64,000 nucleotides of DNA, from assembly GCA_037975125.1 (NCBI GenBank), contig CM075856.1, positions 7,759,078 to 7,823,077 of the forward strand, read 5' to 3'. Numbering within the stretch: position 1 is the first letter of the stretch; each line of letters begins with the position of its first letter. This document shows positions 52,934 to 64,000 of the stretch, one piece after another. The DNA comes from Latrodectus hesperus. Its lineage: Eukaryota; Arthropoda; Arachnida; Araneae; Theridiidae. The translations under genes and the position numbers were made by a program. The notes under the pieces are model-generated. The model worked only from the letters and a program-made list of their open reading frames with translations. It had not been told where the DNA came from and did not search any database.

Positions 52934-54659
52934 GTTCCAAAATGGCTTACAACAGTTTTGGTTTTTAAGATCTCCGTATGGTTGTTGATTCAGTAAATTT
53001 AACAGCATCATTTTACATGAATATTTGTGTTAGTATCACTGTTTCTCTATAAATGGGATCCCCTAACCAGACTCATAATAATGACCTAAAATGTCAGGGA
53101 GTATGAATGACATGGCTTTTATTTGGCATACCTAATTTGCAACGATAACTTGAATACATTCAACCTAAAAAAAGATAACTTAAAAAATAGCTATTATTTA
53201 TAACATGCGAGTCAAACTAATAAAAAATAAGAATTTTCAGAGGGCTGACTGGTACAAAAAGTAATTTTTTTACCGTTATCAAAAATATGTACTGTAATGA
53301 ACAAATATAAACAACGTAATTTTATTCTGTCGAATATAGATTTCATTTTATATATCACTACTGAAAACAATTATTATCAGAAAAAACCAATTACACGAGC
53401 TCATGAATATGTATTTATAAAATATTTTTCCAAAATACAGTAAAAAGAGAAAGATGAAAATTTTATTATAAAACTTCAATAAATTTAAAAAATGCATCAA
53501 AGATATCAAAGTTATCACAAATTATTAAAAAATATAATCCAATATTTAAATAAAAAATTTGAGAAATTCTCTTGCAGCTACAGGAAAAGTCATAATAACT
53601 GTTTTCAATCATATATATTAGAAATTTTATAATAGTTTATATTACAAAAATCATCGTAATTACTTTTAATATATATTGGAAATTTTCCTGTGCTTGGAAT
53701 CATGGATATAAATGCTTTCAAGAAAATATAACAATGAATAATTATATTGACGAAATATATTTTGACTGAATAGAAAAATAACAAAACATGTCTTTCAGCA
53801 ATGCTGAGAAAGAATGTTTACCTGTCACAGTTAATTTAGACCAGTGAATATACGGAGCAGTAAATTTTAATGTGTTTCGGAAAAAATACATGTTTGTCAC
53901 TTGGAATTTAGTTACTTGTGCATGTGTTTGTACTGAAACATGGGAGTCATATAGAGCTTTGTCTAACATTATTTGCTTTTCCATACTTTATAATTTAAAA
54001 ATACTTAATTTTATAATAAAATTGTTTCCTTGTGTTTGATACTATTTTATTGTTTAGATTATTTTAATCTGAGAATTAATATTTTCTTAAGTAGTATAGA
54101 AGTATCATATAAAAATTGAGCAAAACTTAATAATTAAAAAATTGGTTTATTTTCAACCTTTCAGTATAATTCATTTATTTATTATTATATATTACAGTAG
54201 ATATAACTTACTTTAATTTGATATTATTAAAATTATTTATTGAATAAACATTTTTAAATAATTTAGTGAAATTTTGATTGTTAAGTTTGGTAATTTTTAT
54301 TAAAGTTATAACTTTGTATGAGAAAGCGAGTAATGGGTAATTGCGAAAAAATAAATCATAGAGAGTGTGAATTATTTCATTATAATTTTACTTAATAAAT
54401 ATTGCAAAATTTTATTTACAATGAATTATATTCTTTTTAAAAATAATTTAACATTTTATCGTGTTCTCAATACCAATATTATCATGAATGCGCAACCAGT
54501 TTTTAATTTACACTAGAGAGAAAACATACAATATGACGTCAATTTATGTACCAAGGGACTACGAATAAACTACATTCATTAGGAATGGCAAATTCAGTTT
54601 AAATATAAAAAATTCGTCAAATAAAGGATTTTCCTTTGAGATTTCCTATTTAAAGTTAG
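52934..54659. other. AT-rich intronic stretch
   Basis: No element or exon was recognised. An 80-codon minus-strand frame at 53984-53742 shows no recognisable family. Confidence 0.5.
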
Positions 54660-55650
54660 CCACATACAGACAAACATAGTGATGCAGGCGATTTCCAGAC
54701 TGTACCTTAAGGGTAACGGTTTTAGAATACTCATCTATCACCAAGTACCTCGTCATTTTAAACAACGGTCTGGTGACGAGGTCACACCCAAGTTGGTTCA
54801 CTTCTCTTCATATCCACAGAGCACCAGCGGAAGGAATGTGGACGTCACATATTATCGTGAAAATGTTACCAACCCACAAGCTCCACCAATCCAGTGAGGG
54901 AGAAAGTGGTCACCCTCCCAATCACTGCCCACGGCAGATGATGCTTCATTTTGTTGATCTTAAGAGGAAGTGGCTTGAAGATACTGTGCCAATGGAGTTT
55001 GAGTGTGCCACAGTAACCCGATTCTGAAAATCGTCGTTCTATTTATTCAAGGATAATGGATTCTGCTCCAGTCGAGGGTCTGTACTGTTCTCTACTCACT
55101 GCTGAGGAAGATGAAAGAGACTATGTTTGCAAAGGAAATGATGCTTCTGAGAGTGGCAAGTCAAGTTTAGGGATCATTGCTTGGTTTCTACTTGCAGACT
55201 ATGAAAGCTCACATTCCGGAGATATTATATCTATCTTAGGATATTCTACATCATAATACAAAAAGAAATTGTGTGTCCCTCTCCCATTATATACGATGAT
55301 TTAGGGTTCCACCTATTCATAATTGGTATCCTAGAAAACGCTCTCCTGGTGTCTTGCCTGTTGATGGAACTAGAGACCAACAGACTTGTATGTTACGCTT
55401 CGCATTTAGTCACCTAAGGGGCCTCAAATATGTGCAGGGTCAAAAGACTTTTAGTCTGCGCACAAAATGTAAAGCTGAACAGACATTGCCTGAGCATATC
55501 TTGAGCTGCTTGAATTTTGACTTGGAAGAGGCTTTTTAAAAGCCCCTTATGTTTTTGAATTTCCTGGATGTTTATGAACTTGTGGAGTTGTTCTAGTATT
55601 GGAATTGGACCATCTGGGATCAGTAACAACAACAATAACATGATGACTTC
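54660..55650 (+). pseudogene. LINE 3' portion, decayed
   Basis: About 1 kb of less AT-rich sequence. In the plus frame at 55354-55539, FSHLRGLKYVQGQKTFSLRT continues into KCKAEQTLPEHILSCL. This resembles the C-terminal cysteine-histidine block common downstream of RNase H in arthropod LINE proteins (HLR.M.F..G.K.F..CPKC....ASP.HIL.CL). It is followed by LNFLDVYEL-like sequence and an AAC-rich 3' tail near 55625-55710. Upstream open frames at 54679-55256 are probably from the same or a related element. No RT core is visible, and stops interrupt it. Confidence 0.65.
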
Positions 55651-55709
55651 AGTCTCACAGAATGTATTTAGTCCCTGACTGACTAGTGAAATTAGCAACA
55701 ACAATAATG

Positions 55710-56600
55710 TAATTCTGAAATCTGTGTGTGTAAGTGCTACTGAATGACATAATAAAAAAAAGATATTTTCATTTAAAATTTTGATGTATAGAAATAAAAC
55801 GTAAAATCTGAATTCGCGCTTTTAAAATTATGTTTGAAATTTAAAAAAAAAGAAAACGATCATAGTTTGTCAAAAAAGTGTAATGCATTTTTTTAAAATA
55901 TGTAAAGCTTAGATATTTGAAAAAGTATAGGAAATATTTTCTATATTTATTATTTTAACTGCCGAATAAAAATAAATTATTATATTACTCATAAAAACTT
56001 TTAACATACAGCTAACTCCAGGAGAACTTATCTAACGAAAAAATAGATATACGAATTCTGCTTTCAAAAAATATATTTTATAAGTATTTTAATCCGTAAA
56101 GTTCGCGTTGTAAGTTTTTCCATATTTACTTAAAGTTATAAAAAGCAAAAGTGACGAAACAAAATATCTTATAATTTATGTTGTTTCGCGTAAATTGTTA
56201 TCTATGTTACTTATATCTCAGTTCATCACTTTTATCAATTTTAAAATTTAGTGATGTATTGCATTTACCATCAGTGTTTACTCCATTTCATTTTCGAATA
56301 AAATTCATCTCACTTTACATAAAATATGTAAATTCGAATTTTTCTTTCAAAATGGATATTCTTTATATTATTCTCTGTTTTAGGGTTCAGTTTTAAAATA
56401 TATTAAAATATAATCTATATTATATTTTAATATGTTTTAAAATATTTTAAAATATAATCTATATATTAATTCTAAAATTTATAAAGAAAGGTATTCTTTT
56501 GTACAGCATAATACGTAAAATTGGGAAAGACAGGGGAAAAATTAACATTTTTTATATCTTACTAAATGATTCCTACATTAATTGAAAAGTACTGTATTAA
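55710..56600. other. AT-rich intronic stretch
   Basis: Nothing was recognised apart from short imperfect TTTTAAAATATAAT-type repeats at about 56390-56480. Confidence 0.5.
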
Positions 56601-56608
56601 TAAACCCT

Positions 56609-56846
<238 letters not shown>

Positions 56847-56851
56847 TAATT

Positions 56852-56854
<3 letters not shown>

Positions 56855-56910
<56 letters not shown>
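56855..56910. repeat. (TA)n microsatellite beside element 3
   Basis: A TA tract of about 55 bp ending 7 bp before the 5' LTR of element 3. Confidence 0.96.
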
Positions 56911-56913
<3 letters not shown>

Positions 56914-56917
56914 ATAT

Positions 56918-57163
56918 TGTAATGTCTCACCGTCAACTTCAGATTGAAGAGCCTCTGATGGGGGAGGGTGAGTAGGGAGACGGTTGGTGCCAGGAAGTCT
57001 GACGAAGCTGTGTTTTGTTTTGTAATAGATACTGACTTGTTGTACGCGAAGCAAGCGCGAGAGATGTTAGCGAACCCCTATATGACTCCTTTGTAAATTT
57101 TGTTTCTTTATTAATTAAATGTGTTTGCTTAAAAATTTGGAGTCTTTAGTTTGTTTCATAACA
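56918..57163 (+). repeat. 5' LTR of element 3
   Basis: 246 bp, from TGTAATGTCTCACCG to TTTCATAACA, matched by 63403-63649. About 10 bp after it lies TTTGGTGGTAGCGG (57173 onward), a candidate primer binding site starting TGG and complementary to a tRNA 3' end in CCA. Confidence 0.93.
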
Positions 57164-58573
57164 AACTTATATTTTGGTGGTAGCGGTTACGATGCTTTTA
57201 TAATGCTTTGCATTAGCATCCACTATGGAAATTAATTGTGTGCACTATAATGGATTACGTGCCGAAATGTTGGAATAAAGGTAGGCCATTTTGATCAATC
57301 TTTCTCTGGCTACTATTGAAAATAAATAGTTTGGAATGTTATATAAATTTGTAGAATATTTAGTTCCAATCTTATTTATGTGGTTTTTCATGTTATATTA
57401 ATTAATTTTGCTTATAAGTTTGTAAATGGTGTATTCCATATTGCAAAAGCTAATTTCTGTATTTCGTGTATTCGAATTTACAGTGTTCATGCTATATCAA
57501 TTAATTTTGTTTATAAGTTTGTAAATGGTGTAGTCCATATTACAAAAGCTAATTTCTTTATTTCGTGTATTCGAATTTACAGTGTAATATTTTTATAAGA
57601 AAAGCGTATCTTATTATAAATTTGCATTTCATAATTTTTATGTGGTTGATGTATCTCAATTCACGTAGGAATGTGTTAAAATATCTATGTTGTTATAGAT
57701 TAATGTGTAAAATCGAAAGTACACTTATATTCATAATTTTTTGAATGTTTCACTGATATAGAAAGTAGATTTTATGAAAGTAATATATACTTTTAAAAAG
57801 TTTTGATTTCGTTATGTGAAAACGAAAGTACATGATTACAAATAGGTTTGAATTTAAAAGAATGTGAGATTTATTGATGTGTTTTTAATTTTTGTTTGCA
57901 AAGTATCAAACTGATTTATTTGATATTTAAAATGCATGTTTTTTTTTCATTGATAAAGATTTGAAAAGATATTTTCTTAATGTTTAAAATATCGTATGTT
58001 ATTATCATTTTGATGTCGTCTATGATTAACTAACTAAATTCATTGATTTGAAATCGAAAGATGATTTTTGATTTAGATTAGTTAAAGCGTTTAATTTATA
58101 TTGTTGTTAAGAATTGTAGTGTTCTATATTTTGAATTAAATAAAGATTTAAAATTAATATTATTTCATTTTCTGTTTTAATATAGTAGTATTTGAATAAG
58201 AATCTGATTTTATAAAATTTATACATTTTTGATTAATAATTCAATTTATCTGAGTATCAAGCATTAGCTTGGTGATAAAAAAACTTGAAATCGAGAGTAG
58301 AAGATTTAATATAAAACTGGTTCTTCTTTTCAAAATATATGATTTTCTATTTATACACTATTTGTTGTATTACAATATAGTTTGTTTTCATTTAAGTTTT
58401 TTAAATGTTATAGATATGTTTTATATTAGTAGAGTGTGTTAAATAATTTCTATAGTTACTTACGAAATTTTGCATATAGGAGGGTGTAGTCTGTTTTTTC
58501 TCGCATTATTGCATCTCTTCTGAGATAAAGCGTTAATAAATAAAATGGTTTTTTAACACGGGGGAAAAAGGGA
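57164..58573 (+). other. Element 3 untranslated leader
   Basis: 1.4 kb of AT-rich leader between the 5' LTR and gag, with no open frame of note. It includes the candidate primer binding site near 57174 and a 99-bp tandem duplication. Confidence 0.75.
57388..57585 (+). repeat. 99-bp tandem duplication in the element 3 leader
   Basis: Unit 57388-57486 is repeated at 57487-57585 with a few substitutions. Both contain aagtttgtaaatggtgta and end gaatttacagtgt. This part of the leader is absent from element 2, so it cannot be compared there. Confidence 0.9.
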
Positions 58574-59368
58574 GATTTAGTAGAAGTAGCTGAAGAGTTA
58601 GGGGAAATAGTTCCAGATTCTTTTAAAATCCCAGATATTAAAAAATTAATTTTAACTAGTAAAAACTTTAACGAGGAAGAAGTAAAATGTATATTAGATA
58701 GGGTAATTGAGGAAAGAGTTAAAAGGGAACAGGAAGAAAAAGAGGAAAGAGTTAGGCGAGAAATACTAGAAAAAGAGGAAAGAATTAGGCGAGAAGAAAT
58801 AGAAAAAGAAGAAAGAATTAGACGTGAAGAAAGAGAACATATTTTGGAAATAAAACGTCTGGAAATCTCTTCAAATGCTGCCATTTCTAACCCAGAATTA
58901 GTTACAAATAGGACTGAACATGCTCAAAAAATTCAATTAATGCAAATAACGCCAAAATTCAATGAAAGAAAAGATGAGATGAGTTTATACTTAATAAATT
59001 TTGAGCGTAGAGCAGAAATGGCTCCTATTCCAAAAAACGAATGGGTAGTTTATCTTGTAAGTGCTTTACCTTCAGAAATATTTAACATGTTAGCTAGAGA
59101 ACCTCCAGAAAGGGCTGATGATTACGATTACGTGAAGGAACTTATTCTTAAACGATTCAAGTGAAATAGCGAAAAATTAAGACAATTGTTTCTTAAACAC
59201 CAGAAAACGTCAGAAAAATCATGGAGAAATTATGCACAAGAATTGAATAGTTACTTTACGGAATGGCTTACGGAATTAGAACTAACGACATTTGAACAGC
59301 TTAAGGAACTAATGGTAACAGATCAATTGAAACGTCGTGTGCCAATTGAAATTAAGGAACATTTTTAG
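58574..59368 (+). pseudogene. Element 3 gag (capsid with SCAN-like C-terminal part)
   Basis: From 58574 the frame reads LVEVAEELGEIVPDSF, then a strongly charged Glu/Arg coiled-coil stretch at 58690-58850 (repeats of EKEERIRRE type). A capsid-like block follows (FNERKDEMSLYLINFERRAE) to a stop at 59162-59164. Just after it, 59186-59368 continues with a helix-rich segment that includes TTFEQLKELMVTDQLKRRVP. This resembles the vertebrate SCAN dimerisation domain (KEQILELLVLEQFL...LPEELQAWV). A frameshift near 59366 follows. No in-frame ATG is seen upstream of 58574, so the start is also damaged or outside this frame. Confidence 0.85.
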
Positions 59369-59389
59369 CGGAATGGCTTAAAACAAATT

Positions 59390-60377
59390 CGCCGTATGAT
59401 CTGGCAGAGAAAATAGATGAATATGAAAGTTTAAGAGATAGTTTTACGACGAAAGATTTTACAAAACTCCCTCGAAATAATTTTGGTTTTCGTCAACAAA
59501 ATGAAAACCGTGCCTTTAAGTTTAATGAAGTAGTTCGGAATCATAAATCTCATGTTCCTAAAAGAGTGGAGAATAAAAATTCTAATTATTCACATGAAAA
59601 GAAATATGAAAAACGAAAACAACTCCGATGTTATAAGTGTGGTTCTTATAGTCATTTGCGGCCTCAGTGTGACAAAATAAAAAGAAATTAGAATCGGTAG
59701 CATCCATCGAAATTGCTAAAAGTACATTTAATGAGTTGATGGCTCCTTACACTAGTATTGGCACTGTTAATCGAATTCAAATGCCAATCTTAAGAGACAC
59801 TGGAACAACTCTTGATTTGATTTGTGGAAAATACGTGAAACCTGATATGTTCACGAAGGAAAAGGTTTGGCTAAGAACACCTCTTGATGAAACTTTAGTA
59901 TGCTTACCTATTGCCGAGGTTGAAATAAATTGTGAATTAGGTCACATTTTGACAAAGGCAGCAGTTCTTCGAGATTCTTTGGATCAAGGAAGATATTTAC
60001 TGGGAAACAAAACAGCCGCTTTATTTGAGGAAATTAAAAGGCATGAAGAGGTGAAAATACATATGATAAATGCTATAGAAACTCGAGCTCAAAAAAGACG
60101 CAAGGAAAATAGCACGAATAAAGAGATTATTGATTCTGAAATAGAATCTTCTAGGTCTTGCCTCCAAACTAAACAAAATGAAGAATTAGAGCAAAATGCA
60201 ATTTTGCCACCATTAGAAACCGAAGTTGAAGGGATGGATTTGATAAAGACATCTCCAGAAGAATTTGCTCGGGAACAAAAAGTGTACGAAGATTTGAAAC
60301 CTCTTTTTGAGCAAGCTAAACGACAATCTTCAAAAGACAATAAATATATTATAATAAATCAAAAGTTGTTTTACTAA
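59390..60377 (+). pseudogene. Element 3 nucleocapsid and protease region
   Basis: After the frameshift near 59366 the capsid end continues. A zinc knuckle (CYKCGSYSHLRPQC) lies at about 59629-59670. A frameshift near 59685 follows, then protease coding with ILRDTGTTLDLICG from about 59790. The frame then ends at a stop near 60375. It matches element 2 closely across the whole stretch. Confidence 0.88.
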
Positions 60378-60381
60378 TAAA

Positions 60382-61600
60382 ATGGACAATGATGGAGCTG
60401 TAAGAAGATTATTAGTTGTGCCCAAGAAGTTTCGCAACCAATTAAAAGGGATCTGCCATGAGGTAACTGCAGCTCATTTAGGTATAACTAAAACAAAAGA
60501 TATGCTGTGCAAAACTTTCTACTGGCCTAACTGCTTTAAAGAAATTGAAAATTTTGTTAAATCTTGTGACAAATGTCAACGAGTAGGAAGGCCTCAAGAT
60601 AAGAAAAGGGCTCTTTTGAAACTGGTTCCAGTAATTACAGAAATATTTACAAGAACTAACATTGATGCATGTGGTCCTTTACCTTTAAATCCCTGTGGTA
60701 ACTGGTATATTATAACATCCATTTGCATGTCATCTAAGTATCCAGATGCCATCCCAGTATCAGATATACGTTCTACTACTGTGATTGATGCTTTTCTTCA
60801 GGTATTTAGCCAGCATGGGTTTTCCTAGGGAGTTGCAAAGTGATCAAGGAACATCTTTCATGAGTGTCCTGCCATCAGAATTTTTAGAAAAATTTGGAAT
60901 TAAAGTAGTGCATAGTTCTGTTCAGCGTCCCTAAAGCAATCCTGTAGAGATTGCATAGAACTTTAAAGAGAATACTGAAAGTCCTTTGCTTAGAAAAAGG
61001 TACAGATTGGGATAAGATTTTACCTCAGGCACTTTTTGCTCTTAGAACTTGCATTTATGATAGCACTGGATATTCTCCTGCAGAATTAGTCCATGGTCGG
61101 AACTTAAGAACACCCGTAACACTATTATATGAAAATCTATCTGGTAAAACCATTGAAGAAGATAGTGTGATTGCTTACGTTTTTAATCTTTTAAATAGAA
61201 TGAAAAGATGCCAAGAATTAGCTGAGCAAAATATGACAGATGCTAAAGAAAAACAGAAACTTTGGTATGACCGTAAGGCTACGAAAAGAGAGTTTACAGA
61301 AAATGATCTTGTGTTAGTTGTTGCACCTTCTAGATCAAAAACATTTTCCGTTCATTGGATAGGTCCAGGAAAAGTAGTAAAACGACTATCGGACACTAAT
61401 TACGTAATACAATTTCCCGATAAGGAAAAATTACATGTATACCATGTAAATATGTTAAAACCCTATTTTCAGCGTCCAGAAGATGTTAATTTAATTTTTA
61501 CCTCTAATTATGATAATGAAGATATTGACTCTGAGAATGAAGATATCGCAAGTTTTGAAATTAATTCATCTACCCTTTTAGAGACGTTTCCAGAAAGCTA
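60382..61600 (+). pseudogene. Element 3 integrase
   Basis: It contains the HHCC zinc region (HEVTAAHLG, then CDKCQR), DACGPLPL, and a frame break near 60805 before SDQGTSF. A nonsense codon near 60932 and a 2-base loss near 60945 fall just before the final catalytic glutamate segment. From 60951 the integrase C-terminal part and the GPY/F-like WIGPGKVVKRL module are open. Integrase lies upstream of RT, as in element 2. Confidence 0.9.
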
Positions 61601-63013
61601 TTTTAATGAAAAGTTAGAGGATGAGCAGAAGAAGCAATTGAGTAGACTTTTGATTCAATTTATTGATATTTTTTCAAATGAACCGGGTTGTACAGAACTG
61701 GCTGAACTGGACATCGAGTTAGAATCTAATAAACCTATTATAGCTAAACCATATCGAATGTCCCCACGACAGACAGAAATTCTGAAATCGGAAGTAGACA
61801 AGATGTTGAAATTGAAGGTGGTGGAACCAGGTGAATCCGATTACACATCACCTTTAACATTAGTTGAAGCTCCTGGAAAAGAACCTCGTCCGTGCATTGA
61901 TTATCTCAGGTTAAATGAGGTTACCAGAACGCAATATTATCCATTACCAAATATTGAAGAGCGTGTTGAATCCGTTTCGAAAGCGAAGTTCATATCTTTA
62001 TTAGACTTAACACGAGGTTATTGGCAAATACCTTTGAGTCCTAAGGCTCAAAGATATGCTGCATTTACGACGACATTTGGTGTTTATAAACCTTTGAGAA
62101 TGGCTTTCGGTTTGAAGAATGCCCCATACTATTTCAGTAAGTTAATGGCTGAATTATTAAAAAATTGCGAACATTTTGCTGTGCCTTATTTAGATGACAT
62201 AGCTATATATTCACTTACCTGGTCTGATCACATCCAACATCTTAAATGTGTTCTGGAGAAGATTCGATTTGCGAAATTGACTGTAAAACCCCTTAAGTGC
62301 AAATTCGCTCAACTTCGTGTTAAATATTTGGGACACTTTGTAGGACAAGGTCAAAGAACACCAGGTGATATTAAAGTGAAAGCCATTACCGATTTCGAAC
62401 GTCCCTCAAGCAAAACCAAAGTACGTACTTTCCTAGGTCTTGTTGGGTACTATCGCAAGTATATACCAGAATTTTCGGTAGTTGCTGCGCCTTTAACCGA
62501 CCTGTTAAAAGGGAAGTCCAAGAGGGGAACTGTAATATGGAATAATAACTGCGAAAAGGCATTCATAGAATTAAAGAACACTTTAATAAAGAAGCCTGTA
62601 CTTATACAGTCCAGACTTTCAAAAACAATTTATTATTCAATGTGATGCCTCAAACTTAGGAATAGGTGTAGTTTTATCTCAGAGAGATCAAAATGAAAAT
62701 GAACACCCTATCCTATTTCTGAGTAAAAAATTTTCAAAATCTGAGAAAAATTATAGCACTATAGGAAAAGGAATGTGCAGCAATAATTTTTGCTGTTACT
62801 AAATTAAAATATTATTTAGATGGTCAGTATAAATTTATTATCGAAACTGATCACAACCCTTTAGTTTGGTTAAAACATCCTACAGGATCTAATCCCAGAC
62901 TTTTAAGGTGGGCTTTGGTGCTTCAAAGCCTAAATTTTGATATTGTTCACAGAAAGGGCAAATTACATCAGAATGCCGATAGTCTCAGTAGAATGCTGAA
63001 TAACCAAACTTAA
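61601..63013 (+). pseudogene. Element 3 RT and RNase H
   Basis: RT is continuous with the integrase frame to 62645. It carries SDYTSPLTLVEAPGKEPRPC, the YLDD active site near 62188-62199 and FLGLVGYYRKYIPEF. A one-base shift near 62608 moves RNase H (CDASNLGIGVVL) out of frame, and another near 62765 follows. The polyprotein end (LSRMLNNQT, stop at 63011-63013) equals that of element 2. Confidence 0.9.
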
Positions 63014-63402
63014 TTATTTTCCTTTTTTTCTCAGATATTAAATTAAAATGTGTTTTAAATACAAATTTTAATGGTTGTTACATGCGTACATAATAAATAA
63101 AATGTTTTTTATAATAACAATGTGTCTATTTGTAAATTTAGTTAGTGTTGAAAATTCTGTTGTGTTAGATAATTATTTTGTGCTATTTTGATATATTTTT
63201 ATTTTTATTATTTAATATTATATAATTCCATATAATTTTGTGTATCAGCCAGAGTCCGATTGATCAGGGCTATCTGTAATACTAAATTTTGCTCTTTGTT
63301 GTTTGTGTGTGTTTTTTTCTTTTTTATTTGCAGGTTGATTTCCGTAGAATGAAAAGGAAAAAAAAGAAAAAAAACTCCGGGGAAGGAAGGAATAATTTAG
63401 TC
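63014..63402 (+). other. Element 3 segment between pol and 3' LTR
   Basis: 389 bp, nearly identical to 48789-49169 on the other strand, with the same pyrimidine tract ending atttgcag at about 63332 and a purine run before the LTR. Confidence 0.75.
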
Positions 63403-63649
63403 TGCAATGTCTCACCGTCAACTTCAGATTTGAAGAGCCTATGATGGGGGAGGGTGAGTAGGGAGACGGTTGATGCCAGGAAGTCTGACGAAGCTGTGTT
63501 TTGTTTTGTAATAGATACTGACTTGTTGTACGCGAAGCAGGCGCGAGAGATGTTAGCGAACCCCGATATGACTCCTTTGTAAATTTTGTTTCTTCATTAA
63601 TTAAATGTGTTTGTTTAAAAATTTGGAGTCCTTAGTTTGTTTCATAACA
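63403..63649 (+). repeat. 3' LTR of element 3
   Basis: 247 bp, starting TGCAATG where the 5' LTR has TGTAATG, and ending TTTCATAACA followed by the ATAT duplication. Confidence 0.93.
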
Positions 63650-63737
63650 ATATGTTGCAGTAGTAAAATTTTGCATACTCTATTTGCTAGTTATATTAAT
63701 CTCATTACTTCTAAATTGTAGTTAAAAACATAGTTAC

Positions 63738-63818
63738 CTCCAAAAAATAAGAAAAAGTGAAATTTAATAGGCAACAGATCTGCATTCACGGCTAATAATT
63801 TTACCATATTTTTCGGAC
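63738..63818 (-). CDS. MFSD6-like transporter gene B, exon 1 (5'UTR plus first 23 codons)
   Basis: On the minus strand a tract ending aatttcag (63821-63819) precedes an 11-base 5'UTR and ATG at 63807-63805. Twenty-three codons and one base follow before the donor gtaact (63737 downwards). The peptide begins MVKLLAVNADLLPIKFHFFL. Length, phase and the LLPIK motif match gene A exon 1 exactly. Joining to exon 2 makes ...FFG-A-MGGSYPYM, mirroring ...FYG-A-MGGVFPYM of gene A. The upstream acceptor implies a noncoding first exon to the right, outside or near the window edge. Confidence 0.87.
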
Positions 63819-64000
63819 CTGAAATTGAAATATATGATATACAAAAGCATGTTTTCAACTTAAAAATGTTTACATAGCACATATATAACAAGCAATTAAA
63901 ATCAACAATTATATCTCTCTTTTACATTTGAATAAATTATGCGAAACAGATTTTTCGTATTCTCTACTTATTTAATAGTTTAAAAAATTAATGAATACAA

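Larger units (their letters stand above)
56918..63649 (+). mobile_element. Ty3/gypsy element 3, copia-like pol order, full-length but inactivated
   Basis: A 6.7-kb element with 246- and 247-bp LTRs and a 4-bp flanking duplication (ATAT at 56914-56917 and 63650-63653). It has a 1.4-kb leader, full gag, protease, integrase, RT and RNase H in that order. Lesions relative to element 2 include a stop at about 59162 and frameshifts near 59366, 59685, 60373, 60805, 60945, 62608 and 62765. An in-frame stop also lies near 60932. The LTRs differ at several sites (for example TGTAATG against TGCAATG starts), so it is not a very recent insertion. The 3' end lies 88 bp from the exon 1 donor of gene B. Confidence 0.95.

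Noticed and set aside
58456..58884. 142-codon minus-strand frame rich in serine and leucine repeats
   Set aside because: It is the antisense of the charged coiled-coil part of element 3 gag.

Overview
The window is AT-rich animal nuclear DNA, most likely from an arachnid and probably a spider. This is an inference from spliced animal genes, very long introns, abundant (TA)n microsatellites, and a mobile-element mix of Ty3/gypsy, Tc1/mariner, hAT, LINE remnants and tRNA-like SINEs. There are no operons, rRNA genes, functional tRNA genes or CRISPR arrays.

The only host genes I can support are two tandem paralogues of an MFSD6-like major facilitator membrane protein, both on the minus strand. 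Gene B is complete at the coding level: exon 1 at 63818-63738, exon 2 at 46854-45469 and exon 3 at 42293-42079, giving 556 codons plus stop. Its introns are 16.9 kb and 3.2 kb. Gene A lies about 39 kb further along the same transcriptional direction and runs off the left edge: exon 1 at 3087-3007 and exon 2 from 694 to beyond base 1. Both genes share the same short first coding exon of 23 codons plus one base, the same phase-1 intron, and an upstream 5'UTR intron whose acceptor is visible.

Most of the recognisable remainder is mobile DNA. Element 1 (about 14347-19734, +) is a decayed Ty3/gypsy element with the canonical PR-RT-RH-INT order, sitting in a (TA)n microsatellite. Elements 2 (48569-52929, -) and 3 (56918-63649, +) are two copies of another Ty3/gypsy lineage whose pol order is PR-INT-RT-RH, a Ty1/copia-like order known from the Gmr1 group. 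Their Gag carries a region resembling the vertebrate SCAN domain. Both lie inside the 16.9-kb intron 1 of gene B, in opposite orientations, forming about 4-kb inverted arms. Element 2 keeps an unbroken 1239-codon frame but has lost its 5' LTR interior and N-terminal gag. Element 3 has both LTRs and a target-site duplication, but many frameshifts and stops.

Smaller elements are a 770-bp hAT derivative at 23008-23777 with TIRs and an 8-bp TSD, a 203-bp mariner deletion derivative at 42522-42724, decayed Tc1-like transposases at 4.4-5.3 kb and about 6.8-7.5 kb, LINE C-terminal or RNase H remnants near 22.1, 31.5 and 55.4 kb, and tRNA-like SINEs near 47.3 and 47.9 kb. About eleven (TA)n arrays punctuate the window, and several insertions abut them. 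The long stretches at 8.8-14.2, 19.9-22.0, 23.9-31.0 and 35-42 kb show no gene I can support.
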